The notes: a model not told the origin generated them from the sequence alone. A stretch of DNA of 64,000 bases from Leifsonia sp. 466MF (GCF_900100265.1 NZ_LT629696.1:558001-622000); one strand, 5' to 3'; numbered from the stretch's first letter, positions 28,231 to 37,459 are shown. Translations and numbers: made by a program.

Positions 28231-29241
28231 GTGTCAGTTCTCAATCCCGCCGGCGAGGTGCAGACCCCGCCGGCCGAAGCCCAGGTCATCGCGGACGCGG
28301 TCGACGGCACCGCGACCCGGCGCAGGCTCCTGCGCCGGCGCGACGCCCCCGCGCCGGTGGCCAAGCACCTCCGCGACAACCGGACCGCGTACCTGATGAT
28401 CGCGCCCATGGTGATCCTGCTCACCATCTTCGTGATCTGGCCGCTCGTGTACTCCGTGTATCTGAGCACGTTCAAGCTCAGCTTCTACAAGGACCCGGAG
28501 TTCGTCGGCCTGCAGTTCTACCAGTACGTCCTCGTCAGCCCGCGGTTCTGGAAGTCCATCGGTGTGGGCCTCTACTACGCGCTGCTGGTCGTGCCGACAG
28601 GCCTGGTGATCGCTCTGTTGCTGGCCAGCTTCATCAAGACGCTGAGCAAGAAAGCGGCGTCCTACATGAAGACGACGGTCTACCTGCCAGCGGTGGTCTC
28701 GACCGTTGTCGCGTCCGTCCTCTTCGTCTTCATCTACCAGGACCAGGGAGTGGCCAACTGGCTGCTCAGCCTGATCAACGCCGGTCCCGTCGCCTGGCTC
28801 AACGATCCGGCCACCGCGCTGCCGGCCATCGCCATCCCCGGCATCTGGCTCGGCTTCGGCGTCACCACGCTCATCCTGCTCGCCGGTCTGCTGGACATCC
28901 CCGACAGCTACTACGAGTCGGCGCAGCTGGACGGCGCCAACTTCTTCCAGCGGACGTGGTTCATCACCATCCCGCTGTTGAAGAACGTGTTCCTGTACCT
29001 CATCGTCACGGGGTTCACCCTGGCGATCCAGATGCTCGACCTCCCCCTGATCATGACCGGCGGCGGTCCGGTCGACGCCACCACGACGCCGAACCTGTTC
29101 ATCTTCAACAGCTTCCGCGATCTGACGCCGTACGCGACCAGCTTCTCGCTCACCGCTTCGCTTCTGCTGTTCGTGGTGCTCGGGGCGATCTCGATCGTCG
29201 TGTTCAGGCTCATCAACTCCGACAAAGCAGTCGACGGATAG
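28231..29241 (+). CDS. Carbohydrate ABC transporter permease (MalF type)
   Basis: This 336-residue membrane protein has about six helices after a 50-residue cytosolic N-terminus. The EAA loop that contacts the ATPase is represented by YYESAQLDGANFFQRTW. The GTG at 28231 follows GAGGGGATCCCC. It pairs with the next gene to form the channel for arabinan-derived oligosaccharides. Confidence 0.9.
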   Translation: MSVLNPAGEVQTPPAEAQVIADAVDGTATRRRLLRRRDAPAPVAKHLRDNRTAYLMIAPMVILLTIFVIWPLVYSVYLSTFKLSFYKDPEFVGLQFYQYVLVSPRFWKSIGVGLYYALLVVPTGLVIALLLASFIKTLSKKAASYMKTTVYLPAVVSTVVASVLFVFIYQDQGVANWLLSLINAGPVAWLNDPATALPAIAIPGIWLGFGVTTLILLAGLLDIPDSYYESAQLDGANFFQRTWFITIPLLKNVFLYLIVTGFTLAIQMLDLPLIMTGGGPVDATTTPNLFIFNSFRDLTPYATSFSLTASLLLFVVLGAISIVVFRLINSDKAVDG

Positions 29242-29254
29242 CAGGAGAGAACGA

Positions 29255-30076
29255 ATGAAGAAGAGCGTCCCCCAGCGGGTGCTGTCCGCCGTACTGATCG
29301 TGCTGATCAGCGTGAGCATCCTGTTCCCCCTCGCCTGGATGGCGATCGCCGGGTTCAAGGGCAAGACGGAGGTGCTGCGCTCGCCGTTCCAGTTCTTCCC
29401 GGACGTCTGGCGGTTCGACAACTACGTCAAGATCCTGCAGGACCCGCAGTTCTCCCGCGCGATGGTGGTCACCTTCGTCGGTGCACTCATCTTCACGGCC
29501 CTCAGCCTGGTCGTGAACTCCCTCGCTGCGTACGCGTTCGCGCGCCTGGACTTCCGCGGGAAGCGGTTCTGGTGGGTGTACTGCATCATGCCGATGTTCA
29601 TCCCGATGATGGCCATCCTGCTGACCTCGTTCATGGTCGTGTCCTCGCTCGGGATGCTCAATACGCTGGCCGTCCTGATCATCCCGGGGGTGGCGTCGGC
29701 GGCGCAGATGTTCTTCATCCGCCAGTTCTACCTCGGTTTCCCGGTCGCGGTGGAGGAGGCGGCACTGATCGACGGCGCCTCGCGGTGGCAGATCTTCCTC
29801 CGCGTGTTCCTGCCGCAGTCGGCCGCCCCGTTCGTCGTCATGGGCATCGCCTCGTACCTGGCGTACTGGAACGCCTACGTCTGGCCGATCCTCACCATCA
29901 CCGACCCGAACCTCACCCAGATCATGCAGTTCCTCGGCAACTTCCGGTCCGACCGCGGCAACGACTGGGGTCTGCTGATGGCCGGTTCGACGCTGGCCGC
30001 CCTCCCGACGATCGTGCTGCTGCTCATCTTCCAGCGGTTCATCGTCAACGGCGTGCGCATCTCGGGGATCAAGTGA
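29255..30076 (+). CDS. Carbohydrate ABC transporter permease (MalG type)
   Basis: This 273-residue membrane protein has six helices and the EAA loop VEEAALIDGASRWQIFLR. It starts behind GCAGGAGAGAACGA. Its stop overlaps the GTG of the polyol dehydrogenase gene by four bases (GTGA), which indicates translational coupling of transport with catabolism. Confidence 0.9.
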   Translation: MKKSVPQRVLSAVLIVLISVSILFPLAWMAIAGFKGKTEVLRSPFQFFPDVWRFDNYVKILQDPQFSRAMVVTFVGALIFTALSLVVNSLAAYAFARLDFRGKRFWWVYCIMPMFIPMMAILLTSFMVVSSLGMLNTLAVLIIPGVASAAQMFFIRQFYLGFPVAVEEAALIDGASRWQIFLRVFLPQSAAPFVVMGIASYLAYWNAYVWPILTITDPNLTQIMQFLGNFRSDRGNDWGLLMAGSTLAALPTIVLLLIFQRFIVNGVRISGIK

Positions 30077-31515
30077 GCGGCGTCGACCGCCCCCGGTACG
30101 ACCGGTCGGCGCTGACCGTCGGCATCGTCCATTTCGGGGTCGGAGGATTCCACCGCGCGCACCAGGCGATGGTGGTCGACGAGCTGCTCCGGGAGGGGCT
30201 GGCGACGGACTGGGCCATCTGCGGCATCGGGGTCCTGCCTCAGGACCAGCGGATGCGGGATGTGCTGCACGCACAGGACGGCCGGTACACTCTGGTGCTC
30301 AAACACCCGGACGGCCGCCGCGAGGCGCGGGAGATCGGCTCCATCGTGGAGTACCTCTACGCGCCGGACGACCCGGATGCGGCCGTCGAGCGGCTGGCCG
30401 ACCCCGCCGTCCGCATCGTCTCGCTGACGATCACGGAGGGCGGCTACAGCATCGACCAGGTGACCGGCGCGTTCGACCCGACGCCGGCGCCGATCGCCGC
30501 GGACCTCCTGCCCGGGGCGGCGCCCGGGACCGTCTTCGGCCTCGTCACGGAGGCGCTCCGGCGGAGACGCGACCGCGGCGTGCCGCCCTTCACCGTCATG
30601 TCGTGCGACAACATCCAGGGCAACGGGCACATCGCCCGCCGCGTCTTCACCGCCTTCGCCGGCCTGAAGTACCCCGGACTCGGCGAGTGGATCGCGCACG
30701 AGGTGGCATTCCCGAACTCGATGGTCGATCGCATCACGCCGGTGACGACCGACCGTGACCGTGAGGAGATCGCGGCCGAGTTCGGCGTCCGCGACGCGTG
30801 GCCGGTCGTCGCGGAGCCGTTCTTCCAGTGGGTGCTCGAGGATGCCTTTCCGCAGGGCCGGCCGCCTTACGAGCGGGCGGGCGTGCAGCTCGTGGACGAC
30901 GTCGAGCCCTATGAGCTGATGAAGCTCCGCCTGCTGAACGCCAGCCATCAGGCCATGTGCTACTTCGGCCGCTTGAGCGGGTACACGTACGCCCACGAAG
31001 CCGCGCAGGATCCGCTGATCGCGGAGCTGCTGATGCGGTACATGGACGACGAGGCGACCCCCACCCTGAGGCCGGTCCCCGGTGTCGATCTCGACGCGTA
31101 CAAGCGCACCCTGCTGGAGCGGTTCGGCAATCCCTACGTGCTCGACACCCTCGCCCGGCTCTGCGCCGAGTCGTCCGACCGCATCCCGAAATGGCTGCTG
31201 CCCGTGGTCCGGGAGGAGCTCGCGTTGGATGGTCCGGTGCGTCTCTCCGCCGCCATCGTGGCCAGCTGGGCGCGGTACGCCGAGGGCACAGGGGAGAACG
31301 GCGAGAGCTTCGAGGTGGTCGACCGGCTGCGCGACTCCGTGATGGCGAACGCCCGCGGGTACGAGGAGGACGAGCTCGCCTTCCTGCGCGAACGGACGCT
31401 GTTCGGCGAGCTCGCGGAAGACGAGCGCTTCACCGCAGACTATGCGGCCGCCCTGAGCGCCCTCCACACCGTTGGAGCCCAGGCGACGTTGCGGGCGCTG
31501 TTGACGCGGGCCTGA
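30073..31515 (+). CDS. Mannitol dehydrogenase family polyol/ketose oxidoreductase
   Basis: This 480-residue protein belongs to the long-chain, zinc-independent polyol dehydrogenases (mannitol, arabinitol, fructuronate reductase group). The N-terminal Rossmann motif is GIVHFGVGGFHRAHQA, and the catalytic segment is ELMKLRLLNASHQAM with the conserved Lys, Asn and His. It would interconvert a ketose and a polyol with NAD(P)H, for example D-arabinitol and D-xylulose or a D-ribulose reaction. In this locus it probably gives a side route from D-arabinose-derived sugars to a kinase substrate. The exact substrate is unknown. Confidence 0.85.
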   Translation: MSGVDRPRYDRSALTVGIVHFGVGGFHRAHQAMVVDELLREGLATDWAICGIGVLPQDQRMRDVLHAQDGRYTLVLKHPDGRREAREIGSIVEYLYAPDDPDAAVERLADPAVRIVSLTITEGGYSIDQVTGAFDPTPAPIAADLLPGAAPGTVFGLVTEALRRRRDRGVPPFTVMSCDNIQGNGHIARRVFTAFAGLKYPGLGEWIAHEVAFPNSMVDRITPVTTDRDREEIAAEFGVRDAWPVVAEPFFQWVLEDAFPQGRPPYERAGVQLVDDVEPYELMKLRLLNASHQAMCYFGRLSGYTYAHEAAQDPLIAELLMRYMDDEATPTLRPVPGVDLDAYKRTLLERFGNPYVLDTLARLCAESSDRIPKWLLPVVREELALDGPVRLSAAIVASWARYAEGTGENGESFEVVDRLRDSVMANARGYEEDELAFLRERTLFGELAEDERFTADYAAALSALHTVGAQATLRALLTRA

Positions 31516-31542
31516 TCGGGCCCGGGGGAAGAGAGGAAGGCA

Positions 31543-33093
31543 ATGACGCACGAACTCGGATTCCGACGGCGAGCGCTCGGCGGCACCGCCGTCGCGCTGG
31601 TCGCCATCGCGGCGGTCGCGACCGCCGGAGGGGCTCCCGCCGCCGCCACCACCGCCCACACGCCGGCCAGTGTGGTGGAGAAGCTGACCGGCCCGGACTC
31701 GCCCAACGACACGTACGGGCGCTGGAACGTCAAGGCGACCGACCTGGGGATCATGTGGGACAACGGTTCCGGCCAGGTGCTGTCGGCGTTCGGCGACACG
31801 TTCGGCGACGCCTGGGTCGGCCCGGGCGGCGGAGCGCTCGGTGCGGGCGATGCGAACTGGCGCAGCAACGTCCTCCTGCGATCCACCGATACGACGCTCT
31901 CGGACGGCATGGACTACTCCTCGGCGGTCACCGCGAGCGATGGCCGCGCCCGTGAGATCCTCCCCGGCATCCACAACGAGGCCGCGGGCGAGGTGACGAA
32001 GATCCCGACCGCCGGCATCTCGGTAGGGTCCCGGCAGTACCTCTCGTTCATGTCGGTGAAGCACTGGGGCGCCCCCGGGCAGTGGGACACCAACTACGCC
32101 CAGCTCGCGTACTCCGACGACAACGGCACCACGTGGAGCACGACCGGGACGCCCACGTGGAGCAATCCGTCGCTCACCGACCGGTTCCAGCAGCAGGCGT
32201 TCGCCCGGAACGGCGGGTACCTCTACGTCTTCGGCACGCCGAGCGGCCGGGGCGGCAGCGCCTACGTGGCCCGGGTGCCGGAGGCTTCCGTGCTGTCGCA
32301 GTCGGCCTACCAGTACTGGAACGGCTCGTCGTGGGTCGCATCGGAGGGCTCCGCGGCGGCGATCGTGAGCGCCCCCGTCTCCGAGCTCTCCGTCCGCTAC
32401 GACACCTACACCGGCAAATGGCTGATGATGTATCTGCAGGGGGAGGACATCATCCTCCGGAGCGCCTCGAGCGTCACCGGTCCGTGGAGCTCTCCGCAGA
32501 TCGTGGTCAGCTCGGCCGACTATCCCGGCCTCTACGGCGGCTTCATCCATCCGTGGAGCAGCAACGGCACCCTGTACTTCACCATGTCGCAGTGGGACCC
32601 ATACAACGTGTATCTGATGCGCGTGCAGCTGAGCACCACTGGCCAGATCGTGAAGCCGAACCTCGTCGGCGACCCGAGCTTCGAGCGGTCGGCGCTGTCG
32701 TCGACCGGAACGGGCGACACCTGGGCCTGCAGCGGCAACTGCGGAGTCGACACCGGTCACTGGGGCTACTCCGGCGACAACAACGCTTTCGCGCGGTACA
32801 ACGCCGACTGGCAGGATGTGCACCAGACCGTGGCCGTGACGGCGGGCACCGGCTACCGCCTGACCGGATGGGTGCGGACGTCCTCGAACAGCGACAACGG
32901 ATTCTTCGGCGTGCGCGACACCGCCGGAGCGGTGATCTCGGAAGCGCATTTCACGTCGGTGGGTGCGTGGACGCGGTTCACGGTCGACTTCTCGAGTGGC
33001 AGCAGGACGGCGGTGGTCGTGTACGGCGGCGTCTGGACGGATCACGGCGACATCTGGATCCAGTTGGACGACTTCTCGCTCACGGCGAGTTAG
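31543..33093 (+). CDS. Secreted DUF4185/GH183 protein with C-terminal carbohydrate-binding-like domain
   Basis: This 516-residue secreted protein has an arginine-rich signal peptide (FRRRALGG, possibly Tat) ending near AAATTAHT. The DUF4185/GH183 domain covers roughly residues 45-365 (AFGDTFGDA, NWRSNVLL, FMSVKHWGAPGQW, SQWDPYNVYLM). The last 145 residues form a beta-sandwich of the CBM4/9-like type, with NLVGDPSFE at its start. It is a second endo-D-arabinanase candidate, released rather than membrane-anchored. It starts behind GAGAGGAAGGCA. Confidence 0.82.
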   Translation: MTHELGFRRRALGGTAVALVAIAAVATAGGAPAAATTAHTPASVVEKLTGPDSPNDTYGRWNVKATDLGIMWDNGSGQVLSAFGDTFGDAWVGPGGGALGAGDANWRSNVLLRSTDTTLSDGMDYSSAVTASDGRAREILPGIHNEAAGEVTKIPTAGISVGSRQYLSFMSVKHWGAPGQWDTNYAQLAYSDDNGTTWSTTGTPTWSNPSLTDRFQQQAFARNGGYLYVFGTPSGRGGSAYVARVPEASVLSQSAYQYWNGSSWVASEGSAAAIVSAPVSELSVRYDTYTGKWLMMYLQGEDIILRSASSVTGPWSSPQIVVSSADYPGLYGGFIHPWSSNGTLYFTMSQWDPYNVYLMRVQLSTTGQIVKPNLVGDPSFERSALSSTGTGDTWACSGNCGVDTGHWGYSGDNNAFARYNADWQDVHQTVAVTAGTGYRLTGWVRTSSNSDNGFFGVRDTAGAVISEAHFTSVGAWTRFTVDFSSGSRTAVVVYGGVWTDHGDIWIQLDDFSLTAS

Positions 33094-33101
33094 GGGACCA
33101 G

Positions 33102-33536
33102 ATGCTGAACGGCATCCACCCGTCGCTGACGGGGGAGCTGCTGGCCGTGCTCGACGCGATGGGCCACGGCGACGCGATCGTCGTGTCCGACGCGCACTTC
33201 CCGGCCGAGCGACTCGGGCGCCGGGTGCTCACGGCCGCCGAATCGGACATGCCCGCCCTCGCCCGGGCGATCTGCACAGTCCTGCCGCTGGACGCCGCGC
33301 GCCCAGCGGAGGGCATGGCCGACGACGGACCTGACGCGGCTCCGGGCGGCCGGCTCGGGCTGCACGACGACATCGAGTCGGCGACGGGGCTCGCCCCCGG
33401 CACGCTTCGCCTGCTGGAACGCGACGACCTGTATGCCGCTGCCGGGGAGGCGTTCGCCGTCATCCGGACCGGTGAGCTCCGCGCCTTCGGCAACCTGGTC
33501 CTGCGCAAAGGTCTCGCGGTTCCCCTGCAGCTGTGA
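33102..33536 (+). CDS. RbsD/FucU family sugar mutarotase
   Basis: This 144-residue protein belongs to the RbsD/FucU family, which speeds anomer or ring-form exchange of free sugars such as ribose and fucose. The family start is evident in LTGELLAVLDAMGHGDAIVVSDAHFP with the catalytic-region His. D-arabinose has the same configuration at C2-C4 as L-fucose, so a FucU-type enzyme fits D-arabinose released by the exo-glycosidases. It is last in the operon and is followed by a strong terminator. Confidence 0.85.
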   Translation: MLNGIHPSLTGELLAVLDAMGHGDAIVVSDAHFPAERLGRRVLTAAESDMPALARAICTVLPLDAARPAEGMADDGPDAAPGGRLGLHDDIESATGLAPGTLRLLERDDLYAAAGEAFAVIRTGELRAFGNLVLRKGLAVPLQL

Positions 33537-33541
33537 CTCAT

Positions 33542-33581
33542 GACGAACGGCCCCTCCCGGAGGTGGGAGGGGCCGTTCGTC
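33542..33581. terminator. Bidirectional terminator
   Basis: A perfect 17-bp stem (33542-33558 with 33565-33581) has a 6-base loop between two convergent genes. It is flanked by TCGTTCG and resembles the common GGCCCCTCCC hairpins of actinobacteria. Confidence 0.7.
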
Positions 33582-33591
33582 GTTCGCCGGT

Positions 33592-34713
33592 TCAGCTGGG
33601 GTCGCGCGGCGGGAGGGCGCCGAGGTCCGGGACGGCCTCCCGGCCCAAGTGGACCTCCAGGTCGTCGGCGCTGGGCGTCCGGGGGCGCCGGGCGGTCGGG
33701 CGGTCGAGGTAGAAGAGCGCGGTGGACGCGATGTCGTCGCGCAGCGGCAGATAGCGCCAGCCGGCCCGCCAGCCGAGGGCCTGGATGTCGACGCGCAGCC
33801 GCTCGGCGAAGTGGATGGGGTCCAGCAGATGCCAGCGATACATCCCGAACCGCTGCTGGCTGCGGTAGAGGCCGTCCGGCCGCAGCACCTGCGGCATCCC
33901 GAGGTACGGGGTCGTGAACTCGGTGTAGCCCTGGCCGGGGATGTCGAAGTTCCAGGCGCCCCCGAAGTAGTCCTCGGTGCCGGTCCCGCAGATGGTGGGG
34001 TACTGGTCGTCGTCGTCGAGGTAGAACTTGATCTCGCCTTCGCCCCACCAGCCGTTGCTGTTGACGCCCCAGGCGATGTACGTGCCGACGTAGTGTCCGG
34101 ATCCCTCGACGCCCTCCACGATGGTGTGCGGAGTGAGGTCCTCGAGCGGGTTGCTGCGGCGCCACTGCGCGTGGAGGTAGCCGTCCGAGCCGTAGTCGCC
34201 GCCGAGCTCGTAGGTGATCTGGTAGTACACCCGCACCGGGACGGTGGACACGTTCTCGATGGTCAGCCGGGCGCGGTCCTGGAAGGGCATCGGCCAGTAG
34301 GAGTTGAAACCGCCGTTCGGATTCGCGGCGATGGCCTGCGAACTCACCTGGGCGAACTCCCCCCAGCCGTTGCAGAAGAAGTCGCCATACGGCACCTCGA
34401 TCGCGGGCTCCTCCGCGCCGTCCCAGTAGGCGCGGAAGAGCAGCGTCCGCCAGTTGTCCTCGTGCGTCGTGATCCAGATGTGCGTGATCTTGCCCGCCCC
34501 GGCGATCGAGGCGAGCTCGAAGGTCTCACCGGCCGCGATGTCGACGCTGGGCGAGATCTTCCAGCCGGGGCCGAGATCGCGCGCGCTTGCGGCACCCGTT
34601 CCCTCCGTCGCACGCCCGCCGCCCCCGCGGGAGCCGTCGAAGTTCTCGGGACTGATCGAGCGGGTCTCCACCGCTCGCAGGCGCGAGATCGAGCTGAGGT
34701 CGGCGTTGGTCAC
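33592..34713 (-). CDS. DUF2961/GH172 protein, probable exo-alpha-D-arabinofuranosidase
   Basis: This 373-residue protein is a full-length DUF2961 member, glycoside hydrolase family 172. Known members cleave alpha-D-fructofuranosyl or alpha-D-arabinofuranosyl ends. The two family-specific acidic segments WWGEGEIKFYLDDD (222-235) and GTGTEDYFGGAW (243-254) hold the catalytic glutamates. There is no signal peptide, so it acts on imported oligosaccharides. I chose the GTG at 34713 behind AGGAG. It is divergent from the LacI gene with operator C between them. The D-arabinan role is inferred from the GH183 and GH116 neighbours. Confidence 0.82.
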   Translation of the reverse strand: MTNADLSSISRLRAVETRSISPENFDGSRGGGGRATEGTGAASARDLGPGWKISPSVDIAAGETFELASIAGAGKITHIWITTHEDNWRTLLFRAYWDGAEEPAIEVPYGDFFCNGWGEFAQVSSQAIAANPNGGFNSYWPMPFQDRARLTIENVSTVPVRVYYQITYELGGDYGSDGYLHAQWRRSNPLEDLTPHTIVEGVEGSGHYVGTYIAWGVNSNGWWGEGEIKFYLDDDDQYPTICGTGTEDYFGGAWNFDIPGQGYTEFTTPYLGMPQVLRPDGLYRSQQRFGMYRWHLLDPIHFAERLRVDIQALGWRAGWRYLPLRDDIASTALFYLDRPTARRPRTPSADDLEVHLGREAVPDLGALPPRDPS

Positions 34714-34760
34714 GGGGTCTCCTGTACGTCGTTGTGCGGATCTGTGTAACGCAATGTGGT

Positions 34761-34772
34761 GCAATCGATTTC
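34761..34772. promoter_or_regulatory. LacI-type operator site C
   Basis: GCAATCGATTTC differs by one base from the perfect palindrome GAAATCGATTTC. It lies between the divergent GH172 and LacI genes, so it would control GH172 and allow autoregulation. Confidence 0.6.
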
Positions 34773-34871
34773 ATCACTGTAGAGTCGGGGAAGCGGGAGT
34801 GTCAACACGAGCGTGGCGCGCGCTACAGTACGGAAACCGGCGACTTCGCCGCACGAGGACACGGAGAGCCG

Positions 34872-35846
34872 ATGCCGACGATCTACGAAGTGGCGGCCCT
34901 GGCGGGCGTGTCTCCCGCGACGGTTTCACGGGTTTTCAACGGGCTCAACGTCTCCCCGGAGAAGTCGAAGCTCGTCCGTGAAGCGGCGGCCGAGCTGTCG
35001 TTCACGCCGAGCCGCACGGCGCGCACCCTGCGCCGACAGCACTCCGAGGTGATCGCGCTCGTCATCCCGGACATCGAGAACCCGTTCTTCACGTCCCTCG
35101 CCCGCGGCGTCGAGGATGTCGCCCAGGAGGCCGGCTACTCGGTGGTGCTCTGCAACACCGACGAAGACCCGGAGAAGGAGACGAAGTACCTCGACATCGC
35201 GATCAGCGACAACATGGCCGGCGTCATCATCGCCGCGGCGGGCGACCACAGCGACCTCGGCAAGCTGCTAGACCGCCGTCGTCCGGTCGTCGCCGTCGAC
35301 CGCGGACCGCACGGCTTCGACATCGACGCCGTGATGGTGGACAACCGCGCGGGCGGTCACGCGGCGACGACCCGGCTGGTGCAGCAGGGCTTCCGGCGAA
35401 TCGCATGCATCACCGGGCCGAGCGATGTCGAGACCGCCCAGGAACGCGCGGACGGCTGGCGAGAGGTGGTGACCGCCGAGGGGATGGCGGACGCCGAGAC
35501 GTACCTGCGGTACTCCAACTACCGCGTCGGCGGCGGCTTCGACGCCATGCGGGAGCTGCTGGAGCTACCCGAACCGCCGGACGCCGTGTTCGTCACCAAC
35601 AACCTCATGAGCGTCGGCGCCCTGCAGCTCCTCGCCGAGCGCGGGATGGTGCCGCCGGCGTTCGGGATGGCCGTGTTCGGCGATCTGCCGTACGCCGGGT
35701 TCGCTCCGAAGGAGATCACGGTCGTCCACCTGCCCGCGCGCCACCTCGGCGTCACGGCGGCGAAGCTGCTGCTCGATCGCATCAACGGCGACGACCAGCC
35801 GTCGCGCACCATCGTGCTGCGCAACGAGGTGGGCACCGGCAGCTGA
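34872..35846 (+). CDS. LacI family regulator of the arabinan locus
   Basis: This 324-residue LacI protein has the head domain IYEVAALAGVSPATVSRVFNG and a periplasmic-binding-protein-like effector domain (VIALVIPDIENPFF near its start). The ATG at 34872 follows GGAGAGCCG. Its central position among genes that share the GAAAYCGRTTTC palindrome makes it the best candidate for their repressor, with D-arabinose, ribulose or an arabino-oligosaccharide as inducer. A possible -10 box TACAGT lies about 45 bases upstream. The binding claim is inference from location and operator class. Confidence 0.88.
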   Translation: MPTIYEVAALAGVSPATVSRVFNGLNVSPEKSKLVREAAAELSFTPSRTARTLRRQHSEVIALVIPDIENPFFTSLARGVEDVAQEAGYSVVLCNTDEDPEKETKYLDIAISDNMAGVIIAAAGDHSDLGKLLDRRRPVVAVDRGPHGFDIDAVMVDNRAGGHAATTRLVQQGFRRIACITGPSDVETAQERADGWREVVTAEGMADAETYLRYSNYRVGGGFDAMRELLELPEPPDAVFVTNNLMSVGALQLLAERGMVPPAFGMAVFGDLPYAGFAPKEITVVHLPARHLGVTAAKLLLDRINGDDQPSRTIVLRNEVGTGS

Positions 35847-35847
35847 C

Positions 35848-35879
35848 GCCGTCGGACGGCGGCGCCGTCGGACGGCGGC
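35848..35879 (+). repeat. Tandem 16-bp palindromic repeat
   Basis: Two exact copies of GCCGTCGGACGGCGGC lie directly after the LacI stop codon, with a partial third copy at 35880-35886. Each unit contains the palindrome CCGTCGGACGG, so the block can fold and may act as a terminator between the LacI and kinase genes. Confidence 0.6.
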
Positions 35880-35903
35880 GCCGTCGCGCCGCAGCGCCGT
35901 CCC

Positions 35904-35932
35904 TTGACGGTGAAATCGATTTCTGCAACGCT
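35904..35932 (+). promoter_or_regulatory. Kinase promoter with perfect operator site D
   Basis: TTGACG (35904-35909) is followed by the perfect palindrome GAAATCGATTTC (35912-35923). A weak -10 AACGCT would be at 35927-35932. The predicted start of transcription then falls on or beside the ATG at 35939, which suggests a leaderless message. Confidence 0.6.
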
Positions 35933-35938
35933 GTCCGC

Positions 35939-37450
35939 ATGAGCAGAGCCGCCACCGTCGGCGTCGACATCGGAACCTCCAGCAGCAAGGGGGTCCTGGT
36001 CTCCGCGACCGGAGCCGTCCTTGCGACGGCCACCCGCGAGCACGCGGTCGAGCGGCCGGCTCCCGGCTTCGTCGAGATGGACGCGCGGATCTGGTGGGAC
36101 GAGTTCGTCGCCATCGTCCGCGAACTCCTCGCGTCTCGGGCCGCGGCGGACGTCGCGGTGGGCGCGGTGGGCGTAAGCGGCATGGGGCCGTGCGTGCTCG
36201 TCACCGACGCCGAGGGCGTGCCGCTGCGCCCCGCCATCCTCTACGGTGTCGACACGCGGGCCACCGAGCAGATCGGGCGGCTCACCGACGAGCTCGGGGG
36301 CGCCGATCACATCCGGCAGCGCTGCGGCTCCGCACTCTCCACCCAGGCCGTCGGGCCGAAGCTCGCCTGGCTCGCGGAGAACGAACCCGCCATCGCCTCC
36401 GGGAGCCGCCGCCTCTTCATGCCCAGCTCCTGGCTCGGCTTCCGCCTCACCGGCGCCTACTACCTCGACCACCACTCGGCCAGCCAGTGCGCGCCGATGC
36501 ACGACGCGGCCGCGCAGGATTGGCTGCAAGACTGGGCCGGTCTGGTCGCTCCGTGGGTCGAACTGCCCCCGCTGCTGTGGCCGGGGGAGGTCGCCGGAGC
36601 CGTGACGCCTGCCGCCGCCCGGGAGACCGGCCTGCCCGCCGGCGTCCCGGTCATCGCCGGGACGATCGACGCCTGGTCCGAGGCGCTCAGTGTGGGGGCA
36701 CAGAACGACGGCGACCTGATGCTGATGTACGGGACGACCATGTTCCTGGTGAACACGGTGCCGGCGCCCGTGACGTCTCCCGCGTTGTGGGGGACCGTCG
36801 GCGCCCTCCCCGGCACGCACAACCTGGCGGGAGGGATGGCGACCTCCGGAGCGATCACCGGCTGGATGAGGGACTTGTTCGGCTCGGCCGGCTACGCCGA
36901 GCTCATCGGCCTGGCGGAGCGGTCTCCGGCCGGTTCGAACGGCCTGCTCATGCTGCCCTACTTCGCCGGCGAGCGGACGCCGATCGCGGACCCGGACGCG
37001 CGCGGCGTCATCGCAGGGCTCACCCTCAGTCATACGCGCGGCGACCTCTATCGCGCCGCCCTCGAGGCGACCGCCTTCGGGGTGAGGCACAACATCGAGG
37101 TGATGGAGGCGGCCGGCGGCCGGATCGACCGCATCGTCGCTGTCGGCGGCGGAGCCCAGGGCACGCTCTGGACGCAGATCGTGAGTGATGTGACCGGGCG
37201 GCGCCAGTCCATCCCGTCGCTGGTGGTCGGCGCGAGCCTCGGCGCTGCCTTCCTGGCCGCCGCCGCCGTCGGCCCGGCGGACATCGCGCAGTGGAACCCC
37301 ATCGTGGAGACCCGTGTGCCGGATCCGCGCACCGGTGCGCTCTACGACGACCTGTACGCCCTCTACCGCGGCATGTACGTCCGGACCGCGGATACGGCGC
37401 ATGCGCTCGCGGCGGTGCAGCGTCGGGCGAGCACGCCCGCGTTCGCCTGA
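35939..37450 (+). CDS. FGGY family pentulose kinase (xylulokinase/ribulokinase-like)
   Basis: This 503-residue sugar kinase has the FGGY N-terminal phosphate loop GVDIGTSSSKGVLV and the C-terminal ATP-site segment AVGGGAQGTLWTQIVSDVTGR. FGGY kinases phosphorylate ketoses and polyols such as D-xylulose, D-ribulose and fuculose. In this locus D-ribulose, made from D-arabinose by the isomerase encoded downstream, is the most likely substrate, with D-xylulose as the alternative. No ribosome binding site precedes the ATG, in keeping with a leaderless message. Its promoter contains operator D. Confidence 0.87.
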   Translation: MSRAATVGVDIGTSSSKGVLVSATGAVLATATREHAVERPAPGFVEMDARIWWDEFVAIVRELLASRAAADVAVGAVGVSGMGPCVLVTDAEGVPLRPAILYGVDTRATEQIGRLTDELGGADHIRQRCGSALSTQAVGPKLAWLAENEPAIASGSRRLFMPSSWLGFRLTGAYYLDHHSASQCAPMHDAAAQDWLQDWAGLVAPWVELPPLLWPGEVAGAVTPAAARETGLPAGVPVIAGTIDAWSEALSVGAQNDGDLMLMYGTTMFLVNTVPAPVTSPALWGTVGALPGTHNLAGGMATSGAITGWMRDLFGSAGYAELIGLAERSPAGSNGLLMLPYFAGERTPIADPDARGVIAGLTLSHTRGDLYRAALEATAFGVRHNIEVMEAAGGRIDRIVAVGGGAQGTLWTQIVSDVTGRRQSIPSLVVGASLGAAFLAAAAVGPADIAQWNPIVETRVPDPRTGALYDDLYALYRGMYVRTADTAHALAAVQRRASTPAFA

Positions 37451-37459
37451 ATCGATTTC
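37448..37459. promoter_or_regulatory. Degenerate LacI-type operator site E
   Basis: TGAATCGATTTC overlaps the kinase stop codon and matches GAAATCGATTTC in 10 of 12 bases. It lies 78 bp upstream of site F and could be an auxiliary site for looping. Confidence 0.45.

Noticed and set aside
29875..33045. Very long minus-strand frame of over 1000 codons across the arabinan operon
   Set aside because: It lies opposite two plus-strand genes with recognisable domains and encodes Arg/Gly/Val-rich sequence without motifs.
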